Assembly (NCBI GenBank): GCA_950022655.1
Contig: OX465590.1
Location: 43,793,718-43,857,717, forward strand
Origin: Alentia gelatinosa
Taxonomy: Eukaryota; Annelida; Polychaeta; Phyllodocida; Polynoidae
Reading direction: 5' to 3'
DNA length: 64,000 nt
The translations under genes and the position numbers were made by a program. This document shows, in pieces, positions 25,401-36,383 of this stretch (the stretch's first letter is position 1; each line of letters opens with the position of its first letter). A model generated the notes under the pieces. It was given only the letters and a program-made list of their open reading frames with translations. It was not told where the DNA came from and searched no databases.

Positions 25401-26390
25401 GAAAAAATGTTGTACACTGATTTCACTTACCTTACTATTAATGACTGCAGGAAGAACTGCAGAAATAATCAGAGGAACTATGCTCATGACAAAATAGCCT
25501 GCAAACTCAGGCTGTATCATTCCACTGACACTTGCTGAGAGATAGATTTCTAAGCAGAGATTTATCAAAGGTGTAAATATAGCAGCTGCAAGATATGCTG
25601 AGATATATTGATCAGACTCAACTACAGCTCTCAAGCAAAGCTCAAAATGGCATCTTAGTTTCTCCATGATATCCATAGATGGCATACAGCCAGATGACAA
25701 ACTCAATTCAATCTTCTTATTGCATCGCTTAGATAGCTCATTCAAGAGAAATAACCAAATGCACGAGAGAAACACGGATATTAATAGGACTTCTACACAA
25801 ATCAAACTAAAAAGATATTCTACCCCAATGTATATCGTAGTATCCATCATAGCAAAATTTGATATCTTGTAACTAGAAATAGCTTCCTCTTTTGCTACCA
25901 CAACAGGATAGAACCTATACAAAATATAGCCAAACAATACTATTGGTATGATACAGAGCAGTGTTAATGAGACAGTCACAATTCTTTGAAGATGTTTTGG
26001 TATGCCAACATCAATACCAACGAATGCATCTCCCAAATTCAATGAGATATTTTGCAGATTCTTATTGAAATAAATCCAGGAAATGCATATGACAAGATTA
26101 TTAAACACATAAGAAGTATACCAGAGTTTGTAGAGTATTGAAGCAGTGCACCTATAAAAAAAGGCAATTTCCATTAGAAATGTGCTAAGAATGAATAGAT
26201 TCAAGCACAATAGCAGAACTGTCCATACCCTAGCTATGACATCCAAACACATTGGTCTATCATCTCTCCGAATGTACAAACCACTAATTAGAAACAAAGG
26301 TGAGAATCGTCGCATGGATCTCCAAATGAACTCTCTGTCAGGACCTTTCTCAACATCAGCTCCTGTAACAACAGTTGTCTCCCCAGCCAT
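16337..26390 (-). CDS. gustatory-receptor-like 7-TM protein (Grl-B), 4 coding exons, terminal exon duplicated
   Basis: Coding exons on the minus strand are 26390-25431 (320 codons), 19150-19082 (23), 18676-18587 (30), then a terminal exon at 17621-17475 or its duplicate at 16483-16337 (48 codons plus stop each). The product is 421 residues. Exon lengths and the phase-0 introns match Grl-A, and the proteins are clearly alike (RFSPLFLISGLYIRR, LRAVVESD, SAVLP..INSK). Both terminal exons encode TYTIVMFQFGKPAACDF, with the family signature TYxxxxxQF. They differ by FGTV versus FGTL and NTTAYS versus NATAYS. Intron 1 is 6.3 kb, against about 650 bases in Grl-A, because several mobile elements sit in it. 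No lesion is visible in any exon. The family is a seven-pass membrane channel/receptor; the ligand and tissue are unknown. Confidence 0.87.
16589..16959. mobile_element. piggyBac-like MITE with TTAA target duplication
   Basis: TTAA flanks both ends (16589-16592 and 16956-16959). The imperfect inverted ends are CCCTATCATGCCGGGT and, on the other strand, CCCATTCGCGCCGGGT. The right half contains several TGATGCCTnnAGGCATCA palindromes. It has no coding capacity. It interrupts a TACAGTAAAACCC element and sits between the two copies of the duplicated Grl-B exon; the right end of a sister copy lies at 15695-15793. Confidence 0.72.
17743..17902. mobile_element. pogo/Tigger-like MITE
   Basis: The ends are TACAGTAAAAACCC and GGGTTTTACTGTA, with a TA at each end as expected for the TA target of pogo-type elements. 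The inside has repeated CCTTAAGC(G/A)GGGTG-like motifs. A short relative lies at 54047-54126 and a partial one near 62840. Confidence 0.55.
17903..18586. other. Grl-B intron 3, no further feature recognised
   Basis: The stretch is AT-rich intron sequence between the MITE and exon 3, with only short A/T runs. Confidence 0.5.
19328..19520 (-). mobile_element. tRNA-derived SINE, partial (Grl-B intron 1)
   Basis: This is a subfamily copy whose plus-strand left end reads GTTTGTTTGATTGGGTAG. It then shows the family blocks GTAGAAATC.CACC, GAGAGTTCTTTTACTTCCCA, ACATAGACATGGTATGAGAAGGATTGGCC and GCAGTAAATCTACCA. The tRNA-like head is missing. Confidence 0.65.
19759..20112. mobile_element. piggyBac-like MITE with TTAA ends
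   Basis: TTAA occurs at both ends (19759-19762, 20109-20112) next to CCCTTTGAGGC on the left and CCTTAAAGGG on the right. Two TGATGCCTnnAGGCATCA palindromes follow the left end. It is non-coding and sits in intron 1 of Grl-B. Confidence 0.68.
20120..20500. repeat. dispersed repeat, inverted copy at 61020-61210
   Basis: The part at about 20300-20500 (GGTGGTTGTGG, GAGCCGTCCCAAG, GTCATTGGCTACT, CTTATATGG) recurs in reverse complement at about 61020-61210 in the hydroxylase gene. The part at 20130-20225 is shared with 62520-62640 and 5000-5105. Confidence 0.6.
20659..21195 (+). mobile_element. about 540-bp TIR element, copy 1
   Basis: The left end is GCCTAAAGCGGGATTCAC and the right end is GTGAATCCCACTTTAAG. 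Internal blocks (GTCTGAGACAAATCCTGTTG, ACAATCTCCTCGTGT, CTTTAAACAGGTTTAAAAT, AAGTACACCAGTCTCAGG) are shared with copies at 21494-22037 and, inverted, 22191-22748. No transposase reading frame is present. Confidence 0.68.
21494..22037 (+). mobile_element. about 540-bp TIR element, copy 2
   Basis: This copy has the same orientation as copy 1, starting CTTAAATGGGATTCACACGG and ending GTGAATCCCACTCTAAG. The left 200 bases and the last 60 are well conserved; the middle differs and may hold a replacement. Confidence 0.66.
22191..22748 (-). mobile_element. about 540-bp TIR element, copy 3 (inverted)
   Basis: This is the reverse complement of copy 1 along nearly its whole length, so copies 1 and 3 form a giant inverted repeat about 2.1 kb across. 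It contains a short GGGTACACA tandem run at 22385-22415. Confidence 0.68.
22803..23100. repeat. dispersed repeat with hairpin core (family with 35566-35835 and 47895-48165)
   Basis: Shared blocks are GCAGTCCGTTCTCCATGGTC, TATATCCTGTGTGTTGT and GGGGTGAGATAAATACAGAA. A hairpin at 22963-23067 follows, centred on CACTCGGCTGTCGCCTCG (23006-23023). Confidence 0.65.
23409..23962. mobile_element. LTR-like dispersed repeat, long copy
   Basis: It starts TGTAGCGGTCACCGG and ends GACCCCTACA, like the copy upstream of Grl-A but about 550 bases long. Its last 200 bases (GTAATCTGGG...CACACAGCAGGGACTG) match the copies at 15797-16006 and 16964-17166. Confidence 0.58.
24954..25303. mobile_element. MITE with about 34-bp TIRs
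   Basis: The left end GGGAGCCAAAGAGAACCCGC and the right end GCGGGTTCAATTTGGCTCCC are inverted, and the match continues inward through CCACAGATA. It is 350 bases long. The 126-codon frame inside it is an artefact of the element. Confidence 0.72.
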
Positions 26391-26639
26391 TTTGTATCAT
26401 GTGGTACACAGAGGATAACTACAAGCGTGATGTACAATTGGGGCTTACCCTCCTATATCGGAGACTATCATGATTTCCTAGGATCATTCCTAGTATTAAG
26501 TAAATACAGCCAGAATTTGTAACACCTACATCAGTATTGATTCGCTTAATGCATCCATGTAAAGGCTATTATTGATTGTATAGAAGTCAATGATGACACA
26601 TGCACTGTAGAGGCATTAGAATATATCTGGGAACATAAC

Positions 26640-27778
26640 ACTATGGGAATACACTAATGGCTGTACCTATCGATTAAATCAATTGTTTCACTTTTCCTCC
26701 AGTGTTATGATCATATTGTCATTTTTTGTGTAAATCTCTAGAAACCAACTGAGGCAGGAATGGCGGAACACCATTCATTATTCTTATCCAATACAGAGTA
26801 CCAGGGATAAGATGAGTGTCGTAATATAATAGTACAAACACCGACAAGTGAAAAACTCAAGAATTTTTTTCCCCTGATTATCAGGAGTTGAGCAGGGAAG
26901 AAAACTGAGTGTGAGGCTGTGCAGACGTGGCTTCCGGAGATTTACCCGGATAACTTCCGGTATCCGGAGTAGTTATCCCGCCCATTGACAGTTCATGAGT
27001 TATCAAAAGGTTTTCATTATGTTCCACCATAAACATTTTCCATAATCTCAAAGAAACTTTGTTTCAGAATTAGAACAAGGAATTTAATTTGGGATTCACA
27101 ATAAGGTGAATTTGTACATCTTTCCCTGAAGTTTGGTGTAGACACTCTCAGTGTTCGAATCCATTAAGGCTGGTAATGCATTTGTAAACAAGGCTGTTTA
27201 TACAACTGTAACCAGATCTCCTTTCACACCTGTAACAGTGCAGACAAGGTTATTATTACTCCAAAATCACAGCAAAATTCACAGTCGAGAAACTGAAATC
27301 GTTACTGGCATATATAAAGAGTATGGGCCACAACACAAAGATCTAGGATCATGCCATGAAAACCGAGGAATTAGAATGGAAATGAGAGAGAGTTACAAAA
27401 TTGATCATTCCAACACATACATTTTATTTAGTAACATAACAAGCCTCAAAGCTCAGATGTAACAGACCAGTTTAATGTACTTTGGACAAGCCATTTTCCA
27501 CTGAACAATGAAATAGGAACCGATTAATCGAGTTCTCCCAAAAGTCTGTTGGTGGTAGTCAACGACTGCATGTTGGTGTCTAAAGATCAGAGAGGGTACT
27601 TGTCTCTTCTGCATTTAACAGGTCCAAACCAAAGGAACTGTCCCCATGAAGACCATCAGCAATGATTTTAAGCCCTTTTTGATTTTGTCAGTTTTTGACA
27701 GTGTAAGTCAGTGGTGGCCTTATTGTATTTTTTTTATATGGAATTGTTTATAAATCATTATAAGGACGAGCACTTGTA
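26640..27778. other. no gene recognised
   Basis: A small GGATAACTTCC..GTTATCCCGCCCAT block at about 26950-26992 recurs near 49071. Nothing else is distinctive. Confidence 0.4.
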
Positions 27779-28993
27779 GGAGAGGAGCAGATCTCAAAAT
27801 TTGGGATTTTTCTTGCCGGCTCGCCACAATGGTTATTGATTTTGATTCTAAAGACTTTCTACCTTTTATGGGCTAGATCCACCAAGCGAAATTAGGGCTT
27901 GAATATGGACGTCGGCTGCTCCCGCCTCTGGTTAGCCCTAGCCGGTTGAAATAATCGCCTTGGTGGATTAGCAAATCATGTCCACTCGGCTAGGGCCGGC
28001 CGTATTCGCCTCTCGTCGGTCGTAATCGCCTCTCCCATTTCCCTGTCGTCCCTAGCCGGCAGGGCATCGTCCGGACATCGTCCGGTCGTCGCCTCACCTA
28101 AATGTCACTGTTATGCTGATCCACCGAATATTAAAATCTGTAGCCGTGTGGAGTCGGCTAGAAACTCCCTAGCCGACCCTAGCCGACCCTAGCTGACACA
28201 AAGCTGATTCATTAGGGTTTTTTAAAAGCTTTGCCAGGCCCCGCGGCGAGAGATCGCCGCCAACACTGCGCGGCCGACACGATGATACCCGAAGCCGCGA
28301 ACGGACATCGAGACTTTTGATATTTTCGGCGGAATTCTAGCTCTAAAGCGTGCCATACACATTCATACATTAATCCTTATCTTTATTTACCTTCATTGTT
28401 CGATTTAACGTGTATTTCCGTGGTTATTTGATGTTTTCTGACCGTTCCCGTACAAATTCTGGCGCCGCCTATTGGGAAACTCGATTACTACGTAAAATGC
28501 GCGCGCTACCTATCGGATCAATGGAGAACTCGGCTGGCCCGTCCCCGCGAGTGCCCTGTGGACGCCATGTGGACGTCGGCCGGCGGGAAATAACTATTTT
28601 TGGTGGACCAGCACGGAGAATTTAGAGAATTCCGGACGGCCGGACGGCCTGATGGCCGGACGGCCGGCCTAGCTGAAAATCGTCGGCTGAGGCCGGCCGG
28701 CCATCTCTGAGCATCGATTTTGGTGGATCTAGCCCTTTAGTGGGGATGCTCTGGCGTTGCAGACCTTTCAGGATCACTATTCTATCTGAGGTCAAAGGTC
28801 AAAGGTCAAGGTCACTAAAATTACAGAGATCTCAATTTCTAAGACATATGTGCTCCCTACTCTGACCCTTTATGAGGTAGGAGGTTCATAAGCATATATA
28901 CCCCACCAATGTCTTTAAGTATGCAAATATATATGACCTTGGGTCAAGGTCAAACATCAATTTTCCTTTTGTTTTGAGATCTGCTCCTCTACT
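27779..28993. repeat. outer inverted repeat surrounding a PIF/Harbinger-like insertion
   Basis: GGAGCAGATCTCAAAA near 27785 is matched in reverse complement by TTTTGAGATCTGCTCC near 28971. A run of AGGTCA-type half sites (28790-28820) lies in the right arm. The core of this repeat is occupied by the GC-rich element at 27870-28735. Confidence 0.55.
27870..28735. mobile_element. GC-rich PIF/Harbinger-like MITE
   Basis: The 16-base inverted ends GGGCTAGATCCACCAA / TTGGTGGATCTAGCCC are perfect. The flanks are TTTAT and TTTAG, so a TTTA or TTA target duplication is possible. The 866-base interior is strikingly GC-rich, with many CGGCC and CTAGCCG motifs, unlike the surrounding DNA. No transposase frame is present. 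Confidence 0.7.
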
Positions 28994-29209
28994 ATTGTCC
29001 CTCGCAGGCTCGATCTTTCGTACAGCATCTGACATAATTCCAGGACGTTTACAAGAAACATTTACAACGGAGAGAGTGACATGTGGACAGGACAAGAAGA
29101 CATACAACATTATCACAAAGCAACAATTAAGATATTCTGGATTTTCATCTCCATTACCTGAGGAAATTTGACTAAAAATTCCTTTAGATTCGATTTGAAG
29201 CTGAAACCA

Positions 29210-30088
29210 GGGCCCTGTTTTTCAGTCACAACAATCATAAATACCGATACCCTAAGATCGTACAGCGAATGAACGACACTTTGTAAGACAAAAGATGGCC
29301 AGGTGTTCTATAGTCACGATCGTAGTGCGCCAAGGGAGATCGCCACGGAAAGTGTCAGTAGTTACGACAAGTATAGAATTGTCTAGGTTCTATCAAGGAA
29401 CCAGGGAACTGTTTTGCTAATATCGGCGAAATGGACTGGCCGATCTTCTTCATGTTAGAAAGGCTTTTAGGTCACATATGTCCCTAACTTGTGTTAAAGT
29501 TTCATTGCTTACTACCGACCGGAAGAGCGGAAAATTCTGTGTACGGTATGGCCTGTCGATCTATTCGACTGTGTATGTCAGTGTACTTGTCTTGGGCTGC
29601 ATATTTAATGTGCTGGTGGCCAACCGGGAACAGGTGCAGTCAATGTCAAGGTTGCCACATAAATTAGCGGAGGCATGGCTCCGGTAGTCTCGGAGATGGG
29701 AGAATACACTGGCCACCAGAGCAGACATTTGCTACGACGAAATTCAAATGCGGATATCGGCTTATTAGTGCAGCCGATATTCATATTTTGTACGATTATA
29801 GGTTATATGTATCCCTTACTCGTATTAAAGTTTCATTGCTTAACTCCTACAGGAAGTGAAGTTGGGCATTCGGTACGACATGTCCATAGTTGTCTTAGAC
29901 CTATGACAGTTTGAACGACACTTTTAGCCACGTGACCCCAAGATTGTCATGACTATAGCACACCTGACAGCACCCTAAGTGTCGTAGGCCTAAGATCATT
30001 GCAAATCCTCTAAGATATCACATCTATAGGACACTTATGCCTCAAAGATGTCGCTCATAACGATTGTCGTGACTGAAAAACAGGGCCC
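29210..30088. mobile_element. MITE with 20-bp GGGCCC TIRs
   Basis: The ends GGGCCCTGTTTTTCAGTCAC and GTGACTGAAAAACAGGGCCC are perfect inverted repeats. The interior holds two related blocks (29478-29570 and 29803-29880, both with TTAAAGTTTCATTGCTTA-like sequence), so it has an internal duplication. It is non-coding. The GGGCCCTGTTT terminus resembles PIF/Harbinger ends. Confidence 0.7.
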
Positions 30089-30089
30089 A

Positions 30090-31777
30090 ATTGTAAGTCC
30101 TGGGGGAGACAATTCAACAGATTTTCTCCAAAATAGAAAGCACCTTTCTTAAACTTGTCAGTGTTGAAAATAAGTCTGCCTAATATAAGTTCAATATATC
30201 AGCAAATAGAAGATACAAAACAAATTTGGCGTGTCACCATGCTAACATCTATGGGAAGGCCATCTGAAAAGGTAAGTACTTAACTATTGGTGTCTATGAG
30301 AAACTGTTATATTTTCATGAAACCAGATGGCAGCACCAGTGTCAAATTTAGTAGACACAGGGGCTATTAGGATACCTACCCGCATTTGTCTTTAATACAG
30401 ACCTTGGTTGTTCTTCTTGTCTCCTTAATATACTTTTCAAAACTAGTTTCTAAATCCATGCCCCACCATTGTAGGCCCCTCAGCATGCTTAAAGCCCCTC
30501 AGCATGCTTAAAGAACTCAATTATTGTCCAGCAAAGCTAAGGCCTTATCACTTTGGGGTCTTCTGCTGTACATCAACAGTAAGGATTTAAGTATAGCCTG
30601 CTATAGGAAGAATTATACTCATAGAAATTGGAAACATGTGGCTCTTGGCATCTGTCATCATTAGTTTCACTTTGGGTTTCTATTACACTGACACCTGGTG
30701 TATACTTCAGGAACTAACATAATAACCCTAGAGGGCAGCACTGGATCACAAAGTATACAATAGGCCTTTTTCCGTAGGCCGGTGTCGCACCTTATCTCCT
30801 TAGCTACACTACAGCTGAAGCCAAACATTCACCTGCCAACGTATACTTTAGCACTGGAACACTGAGTGCATGAGCGTAATACGTTAATAATACCTGTGTA
30901 TATTATTTCCCGAGAAATAACAACAACTGCATTGTATTCTATGGTATTCCAGCTCAACTCTAGTATGTCATACATGCATGTTGCCTCAATAATACTCTAG
31001 ATATAGCATAGATAACATAGGATCACCGAAATTGAATACACACTAATACATTGGCAAGCCTAGCCATAATATGCTTATCTTTTTCCAAGTTAGAACCAAG
31101 ATAATTATCAACTATACAGTTTAGACAGCTCGGACTCGTTGATACAATACCCTAGTTTGCACCAACAACTTAATCTGTCAAAAAACAACGCCCCTGTAAT
31201 CACACCCACCGTTCACACTTTAGGTGTGATTGCTGTGTGTCTCTATGGGCAAGGGCCCGGACTCGGACATGTTTGTCCGAGCGGCCGCGTTACTAGACAG
31301 TGGGCCGTTAGGCGGCGCTGAACGGCAAAACCTGTATTAATAGCCTATTCATCACCAATTCAGCTGCTAAAAGGTGTCCAAAAGGTGGCCTTAAGAGACC
31401 TGACTATGATAAACATGTTTATTTCAGGTGTCAACAGAAATAGAAATGTATCACCAAAGAAAGCAAGATCATTTTGTCAGTTTTGCTTTTATTCAATACC
31501 ATAGAGTGTTCATCATATCCAAAATTAGGGAATCTGCCACAAACCATACATCAACATCAAATTCATGTTTTTGATTTGAAAAAAAAAACCCACTCATCAC
31601 TCATTTGTTGTTTTTAGTATCCATGTGTGCCTATGTTTCCAGAAACCCGACTTCATCAGGGTTGGATTATCAAAATATATTAGTATGAGATTCACCCGTA
31701 ACAATTTACACACAACTTAAATGAAAAGATGTACATGAATAAACCATAGTTCTCTTAACAAAGAGTACAACAATATA
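30090..31777. other. no gene recognised
   Basis: No open frame of note and no clear repeat structure are present, apart from a short direct repeat at 30476-30510 (GCCCCTCAGCATGCTTAAAG twice). Confidence 0.4.
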
Positions 31778-32215
31778 CAGGGTTCGTACAAGGACAGCCC
31801 AATGGAATTCCAGGCTTTCCCAGGTTTTTCCAGGCTCTGATATAATTTTTCCAGGCACATCTGGTCACTGTTTTAAAAACCATGTCTGATTCATGACTAA
31901 ATTTGGTTCACATTCTCTTCAGCTTCCTTACTACCTGTGAGATTTCAGTGGTTTGGGATAGATATCTTCAAAATTATTTTTTTGCCACTTTAAATATGAA
32001 GACATATAATCAAACCCATACTATATTATTTGCAGTTTGCTATACATGGTCAAATAAAGGCTTTTTGGTACTATTTAATACTAGTTACAGTTATTTCATA
32101 GGTAGTCAGGTACCGTAGTTAAGGAGATCTAATAATGACCACAATTTCAAAGATAAAAATATTGGAAAACCCGAAAGCATAATTCTAGGCTTTTCCAGGC
32201 TGTGAAGGAACCCTG
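31778..32215. mobile_element. short TIR element (CAGGGTTC... / ...GGAACCCTG)
   Basis: The ends are CAGGGTTCGTACAAGGAC and GTGAAGGAACCCTG, with TTCCAGGC motifs repeated just inside both ends. The flanks share AATATA. The superfamily is uncertain; hAT-like is possible. Confidence 0.5.
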
Positions 32216-33385
32216 AATATACAGTAAGGAGACATGGAATGTGTACGATGGGAATGGTTTGCAGTCATCCACACCAAGACGATTCATTTTTATACATCAC
32301 AATAAATGTTCATTCTACTAGTCATGAAGGAATTCTGCCTATATGAACATATAAAGCAAAACACTGCCTTAACTGATAACATATCTGAACATTGTTGATT
32401 GAATGAGCAATATCACAATCATCCCGTATTGCTTCTGTAAATGGAAGACAAGGGAAAGGCTAGAACGTATGTGCAATGAACGACCTTGTCATCTTATGTA
32501 CAAATAAACTATAAAATAATGGAAATGTCTCGATTTGATTTTTTATTAAATTCTAATATATTTTTTACTTTCCAATTGATAAACATAACAGAAAACATAG
32601 GAGTAAATGTAGGTAGAAACAAAATCTGTCATTGCTAATGTTTACAATGATATCAGGGAGGTCTCCTAATATACATATACTCTGCTTATTTATAAATGTA
32701 CAGTAAAACTTTCTATACATTTCTATAATAAAGAAACTTATAACAAGGTATTTCTCAGCGAAACTCCGATACAATAGAGTAATATTCACAGAAAAGTGGC
32801 TTTTTCCCAATAATGTAAGAAATTTGAACAAATATCATTAATTATGTAGCTGATATCCCTGACACAGGTAAATAATGCATCACACACAAAAAACTGCATG
32901 TATAAGAAATATGGTCTTTGCGATGCCATATAACACTCTTTAAGATGGAGAAATCAGACCATAACAAATTTATGTGGCTTTCTACAAAAACCTTGGTAGC
33001 AAAGTTATTTACTCGGTCCCATGAAGTTTGTTTACCCTGCCTTATGAAACGTTTACTTTGTATGCATACAAATACATGCTTCTTGTCTGTGACTTCATTA
33101 TGAAGACCGCCTCTTAACAGCAGCATATAATGTTGTCATTTGATTGTGTTGCTGAATAAAACAAATGAAAAAAAGTGGAAAATCTCAAAATTTCAGGACT
33201 ACATGGTAGGTTACTTTTAGGTGATTTAATTAAAAGTTAATATATAAAAATGCTTCTACTTTCTGTAAAACAGACCGAATATGAAGTTCCCATTGAAAAT
33301 TATCATTAATCAATGAAAATCTCAGTCAAATATACTGTACCATGATTACTTGGGTAGTTAAACTTCCAATATATATGTTCTATCA
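32216..33385. other. no gene recognised
   Basis: The DNA is AT-rich. Small frames at 32565-32831 and 32842-33126 (minus) show no family resemblance. Confidence 0.4.
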
Positions 33386-33594
33386 GCCTATAAGACACTG
33401 ACAAGCCGATTGTCGATTGCTTGATCACACTTTGCCCGACCCATCTCTGGGGTCAGTGTAAATCGGTGATATATTTGTCACAGTAGGCACTTCACCGACC
33501 AGATCACACCCTTGTACATTGACATAACCGTTCCCGATTATAATCGGCAATCGAGTCGGTGAGATTCAGTGATAGATGTCGATGTATTATAGGC
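33386..33594. mobile_element. 209-bp MITE-like inverted repeat
   Basis: GCCTATAA at the left and TTATAGGC at the right are inverted, and GCCGATTGTCGATTGC / GCAATCGAGTCGG match further in. Confidence 0.55.
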
Positions 33595-33645
33595 TTTTGA
33601 TGTACCATGTTAAAGTGACACTTTTCTGAAATACATTTGATCCTC

Positions 33646-34405
33646 AATAGCAAATTATCTCACTCAGAATGGAGACTCTCCCCCGTAACAGGGTTTTACT
33701 CTATGCATACATCACAAACACAAAACTGAATTCATGAATTATTTCACTCAGAACAGAGAATCTCACACCAGCAGGTTCCACTGTACACCTACATCACAAA
33801 CACAAAACTGAATTCATGAATTATTTCACTCAGAACGGAAACTCTCACACCAGCAGGTTCCACTGTACGCGTACATCACAAACATGAAACTGAATTCATG
33901 AATTATTTTACTGCGAATGGAGATTCTCCCACCAACAGGTTCCACTGTACACTTACATCCGAAACACGAAACTGAATTCATGAATTATTTCACTCAGAAC
34001 GGAAACTCTCACACCAGCAGGTTCCACTGTACGCGTACATCACAAACATGAAACTAAATTCATGAATTATTTTACTGCGAATGGAGATTCTCCCACCAAC
34101 AGGTTCCACTGTACACTTACATCCCAAACACGAAACTGAATTCATGAATTGTCTCACTCAGAACGGAGACACTCCCACCAAACAGGTTCTAATCTACGCT
34201 TACATCCCAAACATGAAACTGAATTCATGAATTATTTCACTCTGAACAAAGACTCTCACACCTAACAGGTTCTAATGTACACTATCATCTCAACCACGAA
34301 ACTGAATTCATGAATTATCTCATTCGGAACGAAGACTCTCCCCCATAACAGGTTCTACAGTACGCGTACATCCCAGACATGTAACTGAATTCATGAATTA
34401 TCTAA
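33646..34405. repeat. 82-83-bp tandem satellite, about 9 copies
   Basis: The palindrome GAATTCATGAATT recurs at 33728, 33810, 33892, 33974, 34056, 34138, 34221, 34304 and 34387. Each unit also holds CACTCAGAACGGAGACTCTC, CAGGTTCCACTGTACRC and TACATCACAAACAC-like blocks. Alternate units look more alike, suggesting a higher-order dimer. Confidence 0.85.
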
Positions 34406-35417
34406 ATAAATGAATCACATCTAAATAAATATAGCAAGAAATGAGCCGCAAATAGCTAATTTCAAACAAAATTACAATATTTCGTAACTCATTAAATAGA
34501 TAATATATAAAGGATTGTGTTATCCTTGTGAACGGTGGGAAGGCACACTGGTGTAAGTTTGAAAAAAATGATAATATAGATTAGATATTTAGTGACAACC
34601 ATTTCATTAAATTACTCAGCTGATGATGGATATAATTTGAGTGAGGTTGATGAAACAAGCCTTTTCTCTATGCGGATGGTAAGTTAGGGGTTGAATTGAT
34701 AAACTACACTTTTAAAAAGGTTGAAGGGAACAATGAACAAAACTGAAGTAATATTTTGGCGCAAATCTTTTTCCTGGTCGTCCGGAGATTAAATTCTAAC
34801 CCGTTTAACCTTGGTTAAACAAACTCCAAAACTGGCGGCACATAACTTTTGAAAGTAACAGTGCATAAACCTAACTTCTGGAAGGGACAGTAGTGCCCAA
34901 ACCAGGCAGGGAGCCAGTACAACAACACCCCCACAGAGGGCAGCACTGTCCCCAACCCCACAGGTGAACAGGGTAAAGCCTGACTGACAAGTGTAGGGTG
35001 AACTGATTGGTGTACGCAATTAACCACTAATCAGAACGTTGTATCACACACACATGACAACTAGAACCAATGGGCGACAAGCTTACTACTGGCCGACATC
35101 GTTTTCACCGCATAAAACGCGGGCGAAACCCGGTCGGGTCATACATCAGCAGTCGCTAGCGCTGTGTGCCTCGTATACTGCAACAAAATGAAGTAATAGC
35201 TTCTGGTATACATTTCAGGGATACATAGACATAGATAGCTATGTAGGTACGCTAGGAGCTTGAGGCACAAAGGGTTTTCCAAAGTGTTAATAGCAACACA
35301 GATCCTTTGCTTATTTGGAGATTCATTATTTGGTAACAATGTTATATAAAACAATGTTATATAAAGATAGAAAAATACCATTTGTGATAAATATATACAT
35401 GTATATATTACACTCTT
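34406..35417. other. no gene recognised
   Basis: This is mostly unique AT-rich DNA. GTCGCTAGCGCTGTGTGCCTCGTA near 35150 recurs near 5587. Confidence 0.4.
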
Positions 35418-35565
35418 CATTTTGTTTGTTTGGATAGTTTAATGTCCAATTTGTTCAATTAGACTCAACATCCTTATAGTCTTTGTCATTATCAAAACGG
35501 ATTCTTTTTTCTTATATTTCAGAGATGTTGAATTGAGAACCACCAGGATTTGTACCAGAGATTGG

Positions 35566-35835
35566 GTCAAAGTCGTCGTTCTCCACGAGTTTGATGCAGA
35601 GTGATATGAATATCACGTGGTGCTCAAACAAGTTGAAGAACAACGCAATGACCAAAGTTGTTGTGGGGCTTTCTGTATCTATCTCACCCCTGTACACACT
35701 AAAGGAATGGACAACACACAGGATATAGACCATGGAGAATGGACAGTAATACTCATAGGGGTATGGAGAACGAATTCCAAATGTTAAGCCTATGGGACAA
35801 AAGCCCCAGGGGTGAGATGAACAGAAACACTGAAC
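35566..35835. repeat. dispersed repeat, inverted copy lacking the hairpin core
   Basis: This is the reverse complement of 22803-23100 and 47895-48165. At 35601-35620 it reads GTGATATGAATATCACGTGG, where the other copies have about 20 extra bases containing GGCGACAGCC. Confidence 0.68.
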
Positions 35836-36380
35836 GTACATGGTCTCTTAAGAATAAACTTCTCGGTTTGTAAGTTGTCACACGGCGCTGTTTAGTCTTC
35901 ATCCCATGTGCAGAGATTCAGACATTACTCATTAGAGACATCCTACAATGAAATATCCCTGCATTACACATCTGTCTAGTGCGTATTTGTCGGAACCAAT
36001 CAGAGTACAGCTTACAATAGTCCGGTTTGTACGGCGCAGAGTAAAGACATAGGTCCATGATGGTCAAAGAGAGCACGGCTGATATTGGTCAGCGCCGCTG
36101 GGTGGTGAAAGGAATAACGTGGTTCATTGTTCTATTAATAGCATCAATTTGACAAGATCTGATTGGTTCTGATGAATATGCACTAGACAGCCCTCTTAGA
36201 TTTACAGCATTTTGTGTGTATCTTCCATCACAGTTTTGTCAGCATTTTTGCAATTTCCATTGAAATAGAGGAAGCAGAGCAGAGATTCTTCTAATAAACG
36301 ATTAAACCCAGGACATGAGGGAGGCCAGTGTCAAGCCTCCCGGAGTACACCGCCTGATGATAGTTAGTAGAAACTAAACG
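35836..36380. other. no gene recognised
   Basis: No coding or repeat feature can be supported. Confidence 0.4.
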
Positions 36381-36383
36381 GGA

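Noticed and set aside
28790..28820. AGGTCA direct repeats as a nuclear receptor response element
   Set aside because: They lie in the arm of a repeat element with no promoter nearby. The match is likely part of the repeat.
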